From an uncultured beta proteobacterium (GTDB taxonomy: Bacteria > Pseudomonadota > Gammaproteobacteria > Burkholderiales > SG8-39): a DNA stretch of 37,012 nucleotides. The position numbers were made by a program, and so were the translations under genes. Below are positions 22,842 to 30,516 of this stretch, one piece after another. The notes below the pieces were generated by a model. It was not told where the DNA came from. It made no database searches and was given only the letters and a program-made list of their open reading frames with translations. Positions within the stretch are counted from its first letter, which is position 1, and every line of letters starts with the position of its first letter. The stretch is from the NCBI GenBank assembly GCA_902826155.1, contig CADEDU010000006.1:73587-110598 (forward strand). The letters are read 5' to 3'.

Positions 22842-25195
22842 GCGCTCGATCGCGCGCCGTATCGAGTGCCGGCCTCGTCGTGGCATGGCTCGCAGTGCTG
22901 GGCACTGCGCTCTGGTTGCTGTTCGCGCGCACCACCTTCGTGGCCGATCTCACCGCGTTCCTGCCCAGGCCCGAAACGCCGGGCCAGGAGCTGCTGCTGG
23001 GTCAGCTCGCCGACGGCATCGCCTCGCGGCTGTTGCTGATCGGCATCGAGGGCGATGCCCCTGAGGCACTGGTCGCCACCAGCAAGGCGCTGGCGCAGAC
23101 GCTGCGTGCAAGCGGTCGGTTCCGCTACGTCGCCAACGGCGCGGGCGAGTTGCCGCGCGCCGAGCGCGAGGCGCTGTTCGCGTTGCGCTATCACCTCAGT
23201 CCCACGGTACAGGCCGATCGCTTCTCCGTCGCGGGACTGCGCGCCGGCCTGGAGCAGATGCTCGATCAACTGGCCTCGCCGTTCGGTGCGATCGTGCGAC
23301 CCATGCTCGCGCGCGACCCGACCGGGGAATTCCTGTCGCTGCTGCGCTCGCAACAGGACCGCGTGCGTCCGCCCTCGCGCGACGGTGTCTGGTTCGACGC
23401 CCAACACCAGCGCGCCTTGTTGATGGTCGAGTCCGCCACGCCGGGCTACGACGGCAAGGCGCAGCGTGCGCTGCAGGCGTTCATTCATGAGAGCTTCGCG
23501 CAGCAGCGGGCGGGGACGAAGGCGCGTCTGCTGATGACCGGACCGGCGGTGTTCGCTCAGCAGACGCAGGACGCGATCGAGCGCGATGCGCATCGTCTGA
23601 CGCTGGTGGCAGCGGCGCTGGTCATCGCGATCCTGGCGGCGGCCTACCGCAGTCTGCGTCTGCCGCTGCTGGCGATCCTGCCGGTGTTCTCGGGGCTGGT
23701 GGTGGCGATCGCCTCGGTGGGGCTGGTGTTTGGGACATGCCACGTGATCACTATCGGCTTCGGTGCCACGCTGGTGGGCGAGGCGGTGGACTATCCGACG
23801 TTCCTGTTCGGCCAACGCCAGGCGCACGAGCGCACCGGCGACACGGCCAGGCGCATTGGTCGCACCCTGGCACTGGCGATACTCACCACGGTGCTCGGGG
23901 CGATCGCGATGGTCGCATCGAGCTTCGTCGGCATCGCGCAGCTGGGCCTGTTCACCCTGGTCGGTGTCGGCACGGCGGGCCTGGTGACGCGCTACGTCTT
24001 GCCGGTGCTCGCGCCGCAGCCGCCGCTGCTGGGAATCGCGGCGGGCGATCGTCTCGCACGCGCGCTCGAGGCGGGCATGGTCCGCGTGCGTCGGCTCGCG
24101 TGGCTGGTTCCCACGGCGTTGCTGCTCGGTATCGCCTATCTGGGCGCGCTTGCCGGTTCGGTGTGGGAGCGCAATCTGGAGAAGCTCAGTCCGATCGACG
24201 ACGCGGACAAGCGCACCGATCAACAGCTGCGCGAGGCGTTGGGCGCGCCCGACGTGCGTTACCTCGTGGTGGTGCGCGCCGCGCAGCCCGACGAAGTGCT
24301 GGCGAAGTTCGAGTCGCTGCACCCGCGACTCGATGCATTGCGCGATACCGGCGTGATGGCCAACTACGATTCGCCCGCACGCTACCTCCCCAGCGCAGCG
24401 CTGCAGCGCGCGCGGCTGAGCGCCATCCCGGAAGCCACGGTGCTGCGCACGCGGATCGCGCAGGCACTCGAGGGCCTGCCGTTCCAGGACGGACTGTTCG
24501 AGCCGTTCATCGACGAGGCAAGCAAACTGCGCAACGCACCGCCGTTGACCGTGACGGATCTGGAGCGCATGGCCTGGGGCCTGGGGCTGCGCTCGCTGCT
24601 GTTCGAAAGCGGCGGGCGCTGGATCGGTCTGGCGCCGGTGGGCGTGGTACGAGAGCCCGCGCGCCTGGCGCAATCGGTCACCGAATGGCGTGATCCGCAG
24701 GTGTCGTTCTTCGATATCAAGATCGAGTCGGATACGATGGTCAGCGATCACGGCTGGCGTTCGCTGGTGCTGGGCGTGCTCGGACTCATCGTGATCGCCA
24801 TCGTGCTCGGTGTGGGGCAGCGCAGCTGGCGACTGGTGGTGCGAACGCTGCTGCCGATCGTCGCGGCCATTGCGGTGACCGCGGCGCTGATCGTCCTGGC
24901 GGGCTCGCGCATTTCGTTCCTGCACGTCGTGTCGCTGGTGATGGTGCTGGGTGCGGGCGTCAACTACGCGCTGTTCTTCATCGATGCGCCCGACGCGATC
25001 GCGCAACGCAGCCAGACCACCCTCGCGGTGCTGGTGGCCAACAGCACCACGTTGAGTGGCTTCGGTGTGCTGATCTTCGCGGACACGCCGATCCTGCACA
25101 CGATCGGACTCACGGTGGTGGTGGGCGCGGCGCTGTCGTTCCTGTTCGCGGCCGCCTGGGCCAGCCGCGGAACTGCACGCGCCGTGGCGTCGTGA
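22838..25195 (+). CDS. MMPL/RND-type exporter of the aryl polyene cluster
   Basis: Predicted inner-membrane, proton-driven exporter for the polyene lipid. 785 residues. The layout is typical of MMPL proteins: one helix near 12-30, a large periplasmic domain to about 250, a helix block at 250-400, a second helix near 420-440, a second periplasmic domain to about 635, and a final helix block at 640-780. The sequence GATLVGEAVDYPTFLFGQR near 305-325 corresponds to the conserved GxxxDY segment of MMPL transporters. The TTG start at 22838 overlaps the previous stop (TTGA); no ATG or GTG fits better before the first helix. It is coupled to the LolA-like gene, a pairing seen in aryl polyene and related clusters. 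Confidence 0.88.
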   Translation: MSARSRAVSSAGLVVAWLAVLGTALWLLFARTTFVADLTAFLPRPETPGQELLLGQLADGIASRLLLIGIEGDAPEALVATSKALAQTLRASGRFRYVANGAGELPRAEREALFALRYHLSPTVQADRFSVAGLRAGLEQMLDQLASPFGAIVRPMLARDPTGEFLSLLRSQQDRVRPPSRDGVWFDAQHQRALLMVESATPGYDGKAQRALQAFIHESFAQQRAGTKARLLMTGPAVFAQQTQDAIERDAHRLTLVAAALVIAILAAAYRSLRLPLLAILPVFSGLVVAIASVGLVFGTCHVITIGFGATLVGEAVDYPTFLFGQRQAHERTGDTARRIGRTLALAILTTVLGAIAMVASSFVGIAQLGLFTLVGVGTAGLVTRYVLPVLAPQPPLLGIAAGDRLARALEAGMVRVRRLAWLVPTALLLGIAYLGALAGSVWERNLEKLSPIDDADKRTDQQLREALGAPDVRYLVVVRAAQPDEVLAKFESLHPRLDALRDTGVMANYDSPARYLPSAALQRARLSAIPEATVLRTRIAQALEGLPFQDGLFEPFIDEASKLRNAPPLTVTDLERMAWGLGLRSLLFESGGRWIGLAPVGVVREPARLAQSVTEWRDPQVSFFDIKIESDTMVSDHGWRSLVLGVLGLIVIAIVLGVGQRSWRLVVRTLLPIVAAIAVTAALIVLAGSRISFLHVVSLVMVLGAGVNYALFFIDAPDAIAQRSQTTLAVLVANSTTLSGFGVLIFADTPILHTIGLTVVVGAALSFLFAAAWASRGTARAVAS

Positions 25196-25229
25196 CGGTT
25201 CTTGCGACGCGCTGCTACACTCGACCGCC

Positions 25230-26429
25230 GTGCTTCCCCTCTATATCAACGCCTACACTGCGGTCAGCGCATTGGGTGCCGGTCGCGCCGCCACGCGCGA
25301 CGCGCTGCTCGGCATGCGCTCGGCGCTTACGCCCAACGACTTCGCGCATGCCGAGTCGGTTGCAGGCTTCATCGGGCGCGTGTCCGGTGTCGAGGAGCCG
25401 CTGCTGCCGGCGCGGTTGAACGAGTACGACTGCCGCAATCAGCGCATCGCCTGGCGCGCACTGCAAGCCGATGGTTTCGACCAGGTCGTTGCCGCAGCCG
25501 CGAAACGCCACCGCGCCCATCGCGTCGGCGTGGTCGTGGGCACCAGTACCTCGGGTATTCTCAATGCCGAACTCGGCTATCGCGCGCGCGATCCGGTCAC
25601 CGGCAACCTGCCAGCCTGGGTGCGCTACCGGACGACCCACAATTTCGGATCGCTGGCCGAGTTCGTCCGCGCCGCGTTGTCGGTGAGCGGCCCGGGCATC
25701 GCGATCTCGACGGCGTGTTCGTCGAGCGCCAAGGCCTTCGCCACGGCGGCGCGCTGGATCGCCGCGGGCGTCATCGACGCGGCCGTGGTGGGCGGTGTCG
25801 ACAGCCTGTGCGGCACGACGCTGCATGGCTTCACTTCGCTGCAACTCGTGGCGCCGCGGCCGTGCCGTCCGTTCGATCTGCACCGCGATGGCATTTCGCT
25901 GGGTGAGGGCGGGGCGTTCGTGCTGCTCGAGCGCGGTTGCATCGACAATCCGCTCGGACTGGCGTTGCTCGGCTACGGCGAGAGCGCCGATGCCCACCAC
26001 ATGTCGGCCCCGCATCCGGACGGTCTGGGCGCGGAGCTGGCCATGCGTCAGGCGCTGCAGGGGCACGACACGACGGCCGCGAAGGTCGCCTTCGTGCATG
26101 CGCACGGCACGGCCACGCGCAACAACGACAACGTCGAATCCAAGGCGATCGCACGCGTGCTCGGGCCCGATACGCCGATCACGTCGACCAAGGGCTTCAC
26201 CGGGCACACTCTCGGTGCCGCCGGGGCGCTCGGCGCGGTGATCAGTCTGGCGGCAATCGAATACGGCTTCATTCCCGGTACCGCCAACACCACCGAGATC
26301 GATCCGGATTGCGGATCGGCGATACAGCTCAAGAGTGCGCCGGGCAAAGTCGAGGCGGTGCTCGAGAACGCGTTCGGATTCGGCGGCAACAACGCCAGCC
26401 TGCTGTTCGGCAAGAGGCCGCAATCGTGA
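25230..26429 (+). CDS. Beta-ketoacyl-ACP synthase of the aryl polyene cluster (ApeO-type ketosynthase)
   Basis: Condensing enzyme that extends the aryl-polyene chain with malonyl units on the carrier protein. 399 residues. The KS triad is complete: Cys163 in ISTACSSSAKAF, His292 in FVHAHGTATRNND, and His326 in TKGFTGHTLGAAGALG, with the conserved Lys at 321. The C-terminal GFGGNNASLLF is also standard. The GTG start at 25230 lies 34 nt after the exporter stop; a TACACT at 25216-25221 could be an internal -10 but no -35 is evident. It overlaps the chain-length factor by GTGA, consistent with a KS:CLF heterodimer, the arrangement described for ApeO:ApeC. The assignment to ApeO rather than another APE ketosynthase rests on this adjacency. 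Confidence 0.9.
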   Translation: MLPLYINAYTAVSALGAGRAATRDALLGMRSALTPNDFAHAESVAGFIGRVSGVEEPLLPARLNEYDCRNQRIAWRALQADGFDQVVAAAAKRHRAHRVGVVVGTSTSGILNAELGYRARDPVTGNLPAWVRYRTTHNFGSLAEFVRAALSVSGPGIAISTACSSSAKAFATAARWIAAGVIDAAVVGGVDSLCGTTLHGFTSLQLVAPRPCRPFDLHRDGISLGEGGAFVLLERGCIDNPLGLALLGYGESADAHHMSAPHPDGLGAELAMRQALQGHDTTAAKVAFVHAHGTATRNNDNVESKAIARVLGPDTPITSTKGFTGHTLGAAGALGAVISLAAIEYGFIPGTANTTEIDPDCGSAIQLKSAPGKVEAVLENAFGFGGNNASLLFGKRPQS

Positions 26430-27238
26430 GCGGTGTGGCGCGTGTGCATGTGTGCGGCGTGGGCTTCGCGATCGATGGACTGCCGAGCTGGGCGGCGGCG
26501 CGCGCCGTGCTGCGTGGCGAGGCGCCCTATGTGCGCGCACCGTTCGCTCACGCGACTCCGGAGATCCTGCCGGCGGCGGAACGTCGCCGCGCTGGAGCGG
26601 TGATCCGCTTGTCGATCGCCGTCGCGAACGAGGCCGTGCAGGGCTCGGGCGTTCCGATTGCGGAGCTGGCCAACGTGTTCGCGTCATCGGACGGCGACGG
26701 TGAGAACATCCACAACATCTGTGCGGCGCTTGCGGAAGACCAGCCGGAGATCTCGCCTACGCGTTTCCACAATTCGGTGCAGAACGCGGCCAGCGGATAC
26801 TGGAGCATCGCCACCCGCTCACACGCGGCCAGCAGCACCGTCAGCGGGTTCGACATGATCTGCGCCGCCGGGTTGCTGGAGTCGGCGGTGTTCGCCTGCA
26901 CCGAGCAGCGTCCCGTGCTGTTGGTCAGCTATGACCTGCCGATGGTCGAGCCGATGCTGTCGCTGCGCCGACTCACCGCGAGTTGCGGTGTGGCGCTGGT
27001 GCTGAATCACCAGCCTGCACCCACCAGCCTGGCCAGCCTCGACATCGAAGTCGTTCCGCGGGAATCGGTGCGGCCGACGGTGCTGGCCGACGCCGGGCTG
27101 GAGAAGCTGCGCACCGAAAATCCTGCCGCACGCGCCCTGCCGCTGCTCGAAGCGCTCGCACGCGGCGTCGCGGCGGACGTGGTGCTCGAGCTGGACGCGA
27201 ATCTGTGCCTGACGATCAAGGTAGCCCCGCCCGCGTGA
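26426..27238 (+). CDS. Chain-length factor (beta-ketoacyl synthase-like, ApeC-type)
   Basis: Partner of the ketosynthase, 270 residues, shorter than a full KS and lacking the active-site Cys: the corresponding stretch is HAASSTVSGFD near residue 133-143. The preceding SPTRFHNSVQNAASGYW motif near 110-126 is typical of the Ketoacyl-synt_2 (PF13723) type chain-length factors in aryl polyene clusters. Because it lacks Cys and the two His motifs, it should not condense units itself but limit chain length within the heterodimer. The GTG at 26426 overlaps the KS stop (GTGA), and its own stop overlaps the next GTG in the same way. Confidence 0.88.
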   Translation: MSGVARVHVCGVGFAIDGLPSWAAARAVLRGEAPYVRAPFAHATPEILPAAERRRAGAVIRLSIAVANEAVQGSGVPIAELANVFASSDGDGENIHNICAALAEDQPEISPTRFHNSVQNAASGYWSIATRSHAASSTVSGFDMICAAGLLESAVFACTEQRPVLLVSYDLPMVEPMLSLRRLTASCGVALVLNHQPAPTSLASLDIEVVPRESVRPTVLADAGLEKLRTENPAARALPLLEALARGVAADVVLELDANLCLTIKVAPPA

Positions 27239-27696
27239 CCGGTCCTGCCGCGCAGCTCGATCGCACGGCTATCGCGTCGCTCATCCCGCACGCCGGGGCA
27301 ATGTGCCTGCTGGACGAGGTCACCGAGTGGTCCGCTGCGCACATCGAATGCCGGGCACGGAATCATGGTGACGTCGATCATCCGTTGCGCGTGAACGATC
27401 GGCTGCCGATCTGGTGCGCGATCGAATATGGCGCCCAGGCGATGGCGGTGCACGGCGGACTGCTCGCGCAGGCGGCCGGCACACGCGCGGCGCCGGGCTA
27501 TCTTGCCGCGGTGCGCGACGTCATCCTTCACGCCGAGCGGCTCGATCCCGTCGCGGGCGATCTCGTCGTGCGCGCCACGCGTCTGATGGGCGATGCACGC
27601 AGCTTGCTCTACGAGTTCACGGTGAGTGGCGCCGCAGGGATGCTGGCTCAGGGGCGGGCGATGGTGATGCTCAATCCTCCATATGCCGCGCCATGA
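27235..27696 (+). CDS. ApeP-like 3-hydroxyacyl-ACP dehydratase (hotdog fold)
   Basis: 153-residue single hotdog domain. His19 (LIPHAGAMCLLDEV) and Glu64 (WCAIEYGAQAMAVHGG) stand at the positions expected for catalytic residues, and the mid-domain QAMAVHGGLLAQ helix matches ApeP-type dehydratases. It would work with the ApeI-like domain of the fused ligase to make the conjugated double bonds; an ApeI:ApeP heteromer is known from studied clusters. The GTG at 27235 overlaps the chain-length factor stop (GTGA). The stop overlaps an in-frame ATG (27693) of the ketoreductase gene. Codon and base character match the neighbours. Confidence 0.88.
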   Translation: MTGPAAQLDRTAIASLIPHAGAMCLLDEVTEWSAAHIECRARNHGDVDHPLRVNDRLPIWCAIEYGAQAMAVHGGLLAQAAGTRAAPGYLAAVRDVILHAERLDPVAGDLVVRATRLMGDARSLLYEFTVSGAAGMLAQGRAMVMLNPPYAAP

Positions 27697-27758
27697 CACC
27701 AAGCGTGTCGCCAGCGACCCGCAATCATTGCATTGGCGGGCGACGATCGGAGTCAACC

Positions 27759-28508
27759 ATGACCGACAACCAGAGCAAAGCGAGCACGCCGCGTCGCGCA
27801 TTGATCACCGGCGGCAGCGGAGCGCTCGGCGCGGCGATCTGCGAGGTGCTGGGCGAAGCGGGCCTGCATGTGATCGTGCACGCCAACCGCGGCGTGGCGC
27901 TGGCGCAGGAGGTGGTTGCGCGGCTGGTTGCGACCGGGTGTTCGGCGCAAGCAGTGGCGTTCGATGTCACCGACGCGGCGGCCACGCAATCGGCGCTGCA
28001 AGGGTTGCTCGATGCCGGACCGATCCAGGTGCTCGTCAACAATGCCGGGATCCATCGCGATGCGGTCATGGCCGGCATGGACGCGGCCGCCTGGCACGAC
28101 GTGATCGCGGTCTCGCTCGATGGCTTTTTCAACGTGACCCAGCCGCTGCTGCTGCCGATGCTGCGCACGCGCTGGGGACGGATCGTGAACATCTCGTCGG
28201 CGTCGGCGCTGCTCGGCAATCGCGGGCAGACGAACTACGCCGCCGCCAAGGCCGGACTGATCGGCGCCACGCGCTCGCTCGCGCTCGAATGCGCCTCGCG
28301 CGGCGTCACCGTCAACGCGGTCGCACCCGGCATCATCGCTTCACCGATGATCGAGCAGGCGTTCCCGCCCGAGCGGATCAAGGCGCTGGTGCCGATGCAG
28401 CGTGCCGGCACGGCGCGAGAAGTGGCCGATCTGGTGGCGTTCCTGGCTTCGGACCGGGCCAGCTATATCTCCGGACAAGTGATTTCGATCAATGGCGCCA
28501 TGGCCTGA
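27759..28508 (+). CDS. fabG: FabG-type 3-ketoacyl-ACP reductase (ApeQ-type)
   Basis: NADPH-dependent short-chain reductase that reduces the 3-keto group after each condensation. 249 residues from the ATG at 27759, which has CGGAG 7-10 nt upstream; an ATG at 27693 overlapping the previous stop would add 22 unlikely-looking residues. SDR motifs: TGGSGALG at 17-24, NNAG at 94-97, catalytic Ser near 147 (NISSASA), Tyr160 and Lys164 (YAAAK). It is the last gene of the cluster core; in characterised APE clusters a further ketosynthase (ApeR) follows the reductase, but here an unrelated dioxygenase follows. The symbol is family-level; the housekeeping fabG is presumably elsewhere. Confidence 0.9.
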   Translation: MTDNQSKASTPRRALITGGSGALGAAICEVLGEAGLHVIVHANRGVALAQEVVARLVATGCSAQAVAFDVTDAAATQSALQGLLDAGPIQVLVNNAGIHRDAVMAGMDAAAWHDVIAVSLDGFFNVTQPLLLPMLRTRWGRIVNISSASALLGNRGQTNYAAAKAGLIGATRSLALECASRGVTVNAVAPGIIASPMIEQAFPPERIKALVPMQRAGTAREVADLVAFLASDRASYISGQVISINGAMA

Positions 28509-28573
28509 TCGGCTACGCTTGCGCGAGAATGAAGCCTTTGCATCGAGACCGCTCGAACGAGGTAAGTAGGATC

Positions 28574-29410
28574 ATGACCGTTCCGTTTTCCGTGCATCGC
28601 GTTGCCGGCGCGCTCGGCGCAGAGGTTCGCGGCATCGATCTTCGCCAGCCGCTTTCGGCGCAGGCCGCCGCCGCGTTGCGCCAGGCGTGGCTGGAGCATC
28701 TGGTGTTGTTCTTCCGCGATCAACCGCTCGATCCTGCGGAGTTTCTTGCTTTCGCGCGCTGTTTCGGCGAAGTGATCGAGTACCCGTTCGTCAAAGGGCT
28801 GCCGGAGCATCCGCACATCATTCCCGTGGTGAAGCTCGAGCACGAGCGGGTCAACTTCGGCGGTATCTGGCACTCCGACACCACCTACCTCGAAGAGCCG
28901 CCGATGGCATCGATGCTGGTGGCGCGCGAGATCCCGCCGTTCGGGGGCGATACCTTGTTCGCCAACATGTATCTGGCGTACGAGACGCTCTCGCCAGGCA
29001 TGCGCACGATGATCGACGGCCTGGTCGCGATCAGCAGTTCCGCCAAGGCCGACGTCACCAAGACGCGCGAAGACCGCATGAAGACCGATGCGCGCGACGA
29101 CGCCAGGCGTGAGTACCTGGCCGAGCATCCGGTGGTGCGCACGCATCCGGAGACAGGCCGCAAGGCGTTGTTCGTCAACGTGGCCCATACCGTGCGATTC
29201 AAGAACATGACCGAAGCGGAGAGTCGGCCGCTGCTGGAGTTCCTGTTCCAGCATCAGATCCTGCCCGAGTTCACCTGTCGCTTCGTGTGGCAGCCGGGGT
29301 CGATCGCGATGTGGGACAACCGCTGCGCCCAGCACAATCCTGTCAATGATTACCACGGCTATCGGCGCGTCATGCATCGGGTCACGCTCGCCGGTGATCG
29401 GCCGAGGTAG
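28574..29410 (+). CDS. TauD/TfdA-family Fe(II)/2-oxoglutarate dioxygenase
   Basis: Hydroxylates an organic substrate with 2-oxoglutarate and O2 as cosubstrates. 278 residues. The iron site is His100-x-Asp102 (WHSDTTY) and His254 (CAQHNPVNDY), with Arg269 (MHRVTL) as the likely 2-oxoglutarate anchor, so all key residues are present. The length and the terminal RRVMHRVTLAGDRP are typical of the TauD group. The ATG at 28574 follows AAGTAGGA. It begins 65 nt after the ketoreductase in the same direction and could be read from the polyene transcript, but such dioxygenases are not standard APE members. It may serve sulfonate or other organic acid use instead. Confidence 0.9.
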   Translation: MTVPFSVHRVAGALGAEVRGIDLRQPLSAQAAAALRQAWLEHLVLFFRDQPLDPAEFLAFARCFGEVIEYPFVKGLPEHPHIIPVVKLEHERVNFGGIWHSDTTYLEEPPMASMLVAREIPPFGGDTLFANMYLAYETLSPGMRTMIDGLVAISSSAKADVTKTREDRMKTDARDDARREYLAEHPVVRTHPETGRKALFVNVAHTVRFKNMTEAESRPLLEFLFQHQILPEFTCRFVWQPGSIAMWDNRCAQHNPVNDYHGYRRVMHRVTLAGDRPR

Positions 29411-29633
29411 CGGCTTCGCAGTGCAGTTCGTGCTCGGTCAAACGCGTAGCCACAGTTGGATCTGCACGTCAAGAATTGAATGCCCGGCGATGTCATGCGA
29501 TCGTGGCAGGTGCCCAGGTGCTGTGCTATCGTCTCGCCGCCTGCAATACACGGCCGTGTCGTGCGGCTGAAAACTGTGTCTGGGCCGCGGACCTCAATGC
29601 GGTGTCGTCGAGCGAAACGGGGGAGGTTGGAAG

Positions 29634-30272
29634 TTGGATCACTCTAGCTTGGCGCGGGTCTACGACTTTTACTCGCGCACTTACGACAAAACCTTCGGCA
29701 AGGTCTTCCGAGAATCGCGCGAGCATGCGATCCGCACGCTTTCGCCGCGGCCGGGTGATCGCCTGCTTGAGGTCGGCGTAGGGACCGGTGTCGGCTTGCC
29801 GCTTTATCCGCGCGATATCCGGATCGTGGGTATCGACTACTCGCGCGGCATGCTGGCCGAAGCGGAACGGCGCGTCGAAGACCTTGGTCTGCACCACGTG
29901 CAGTTGATGCACATGGACGCATGCCGCATGGCGTTTCCCGATTCGAGCTTCGACATCGTGGTGGCGGCCTATGTGCTGACCGCAGTGCCCGACCATCGCA
30001 GCGTCATGAACGAGATGATCCGCGTGTGCAAGCCCGGCGGACGCATCATCTTCCTGAACCATCTGGTCAACGGCAACAAGGTGCTCGCTTTCTTCGAGCG
30101 GCTGGTCTCGCCGGTCTGCGAGAAGATCGGTTTTCGTACCGACCTGGCGTTGCACCACATCGTCGACGGCATGCCGGTGAAGGTGCGCAGCGAAGAGCGC
30201 GTCAAGCCGCTCGGCATGTGGCATCTGGTCGAGTGCATCAACGAGAAGTCCTTCTCGGCCATCGGCGCCTGA
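29634..30272 (+). CDS. Class I SAM methyltransferase, PmtA-like (phosphatidylethanolamine N-methyltransferase type)
   Basis: 212 residues with the methyltransferase core: motif I LLEVGVGTG at 44-52, GIDYSRGMLAEAERR near 66-80, HMDACRMAFPDSSFDIVV near 93-110 and RVCKPGGRIIFLNH near 125-140. The N-terminal YDFYSRTYDKTFGKVF resembles that of bacterial soluble phospholipid N-methyltransferases (PmtA), which make phosphatidylcholine from phosphatidylethanolamine; this is similarity by eye. The TTG start at 29634 is supported by GGGAGG at 29621-29626 with 7-nt spacing. It is a single-gene unit, 223 bp after the dioxygenase. An alternative is a quinone or other small-molecule methyltransferase. A 9-bp duplication (CTGATGCGT twice) overlaps its stop. 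Confidence 0.78.
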   Translation: MDHSSLARVYDFYSRTYDKTFGKVFRESREHAIRTLSPRPGDRLLEVGVGTGVGLPLYPRDIRIVGIDYSRGMLAEAERRVEDLGLHHVQLMHMDACRMAFPDSSFDIVVAAYVLTAVPDHRSVMNEMIRVCKPGGRIIFLNHLVNGNKVLAFFERLVSPVCEKIGFRTDLALHHIVDGMPVKVRSEERVKPLGMWHLVECINEKSFSAIGA

Positions 30273-30286
30273 TGCGTCTGATGCGT
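30269..30286. repeat. 9-bp tandem duplication at the stop codon of the PmtA-like gene
   Basis: CTGATGCGT at 30269-30277 and again at 30278-30286. The TGA stop (30270-30272) lies in the first copy. Confidence 0.8.
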
Positions 30287-30516
30287 TGAGGGTCGGCGCA
30301 GCTGCCGGCATCGCACAACGGCTGCGGCCATGTGCGAATTGCCGGCGCCGCACGCGATGCGACGTCCCTTGGCTCGACGCCCCGTTTTAGAGCCCGTCGC
30401 CCAGCGCTGATCATTAGACTGCGTCGCGGTTATCACTTCGCGATGCGCACTCGCGGTGTGTCGGCGGCCATCATTGGCATGCGCGTCACCGCAACGCTGC
30501 GCGCAGGGTCAGGTCC

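Noticed and set aside
22655..25099. An 814-codon minus-strand open frame opposite the MMPL exporter
   Set aside because: Composition is Arg/Gln/His-rich with no domain; the plus strand has a full MMPL exporter with correct topology.
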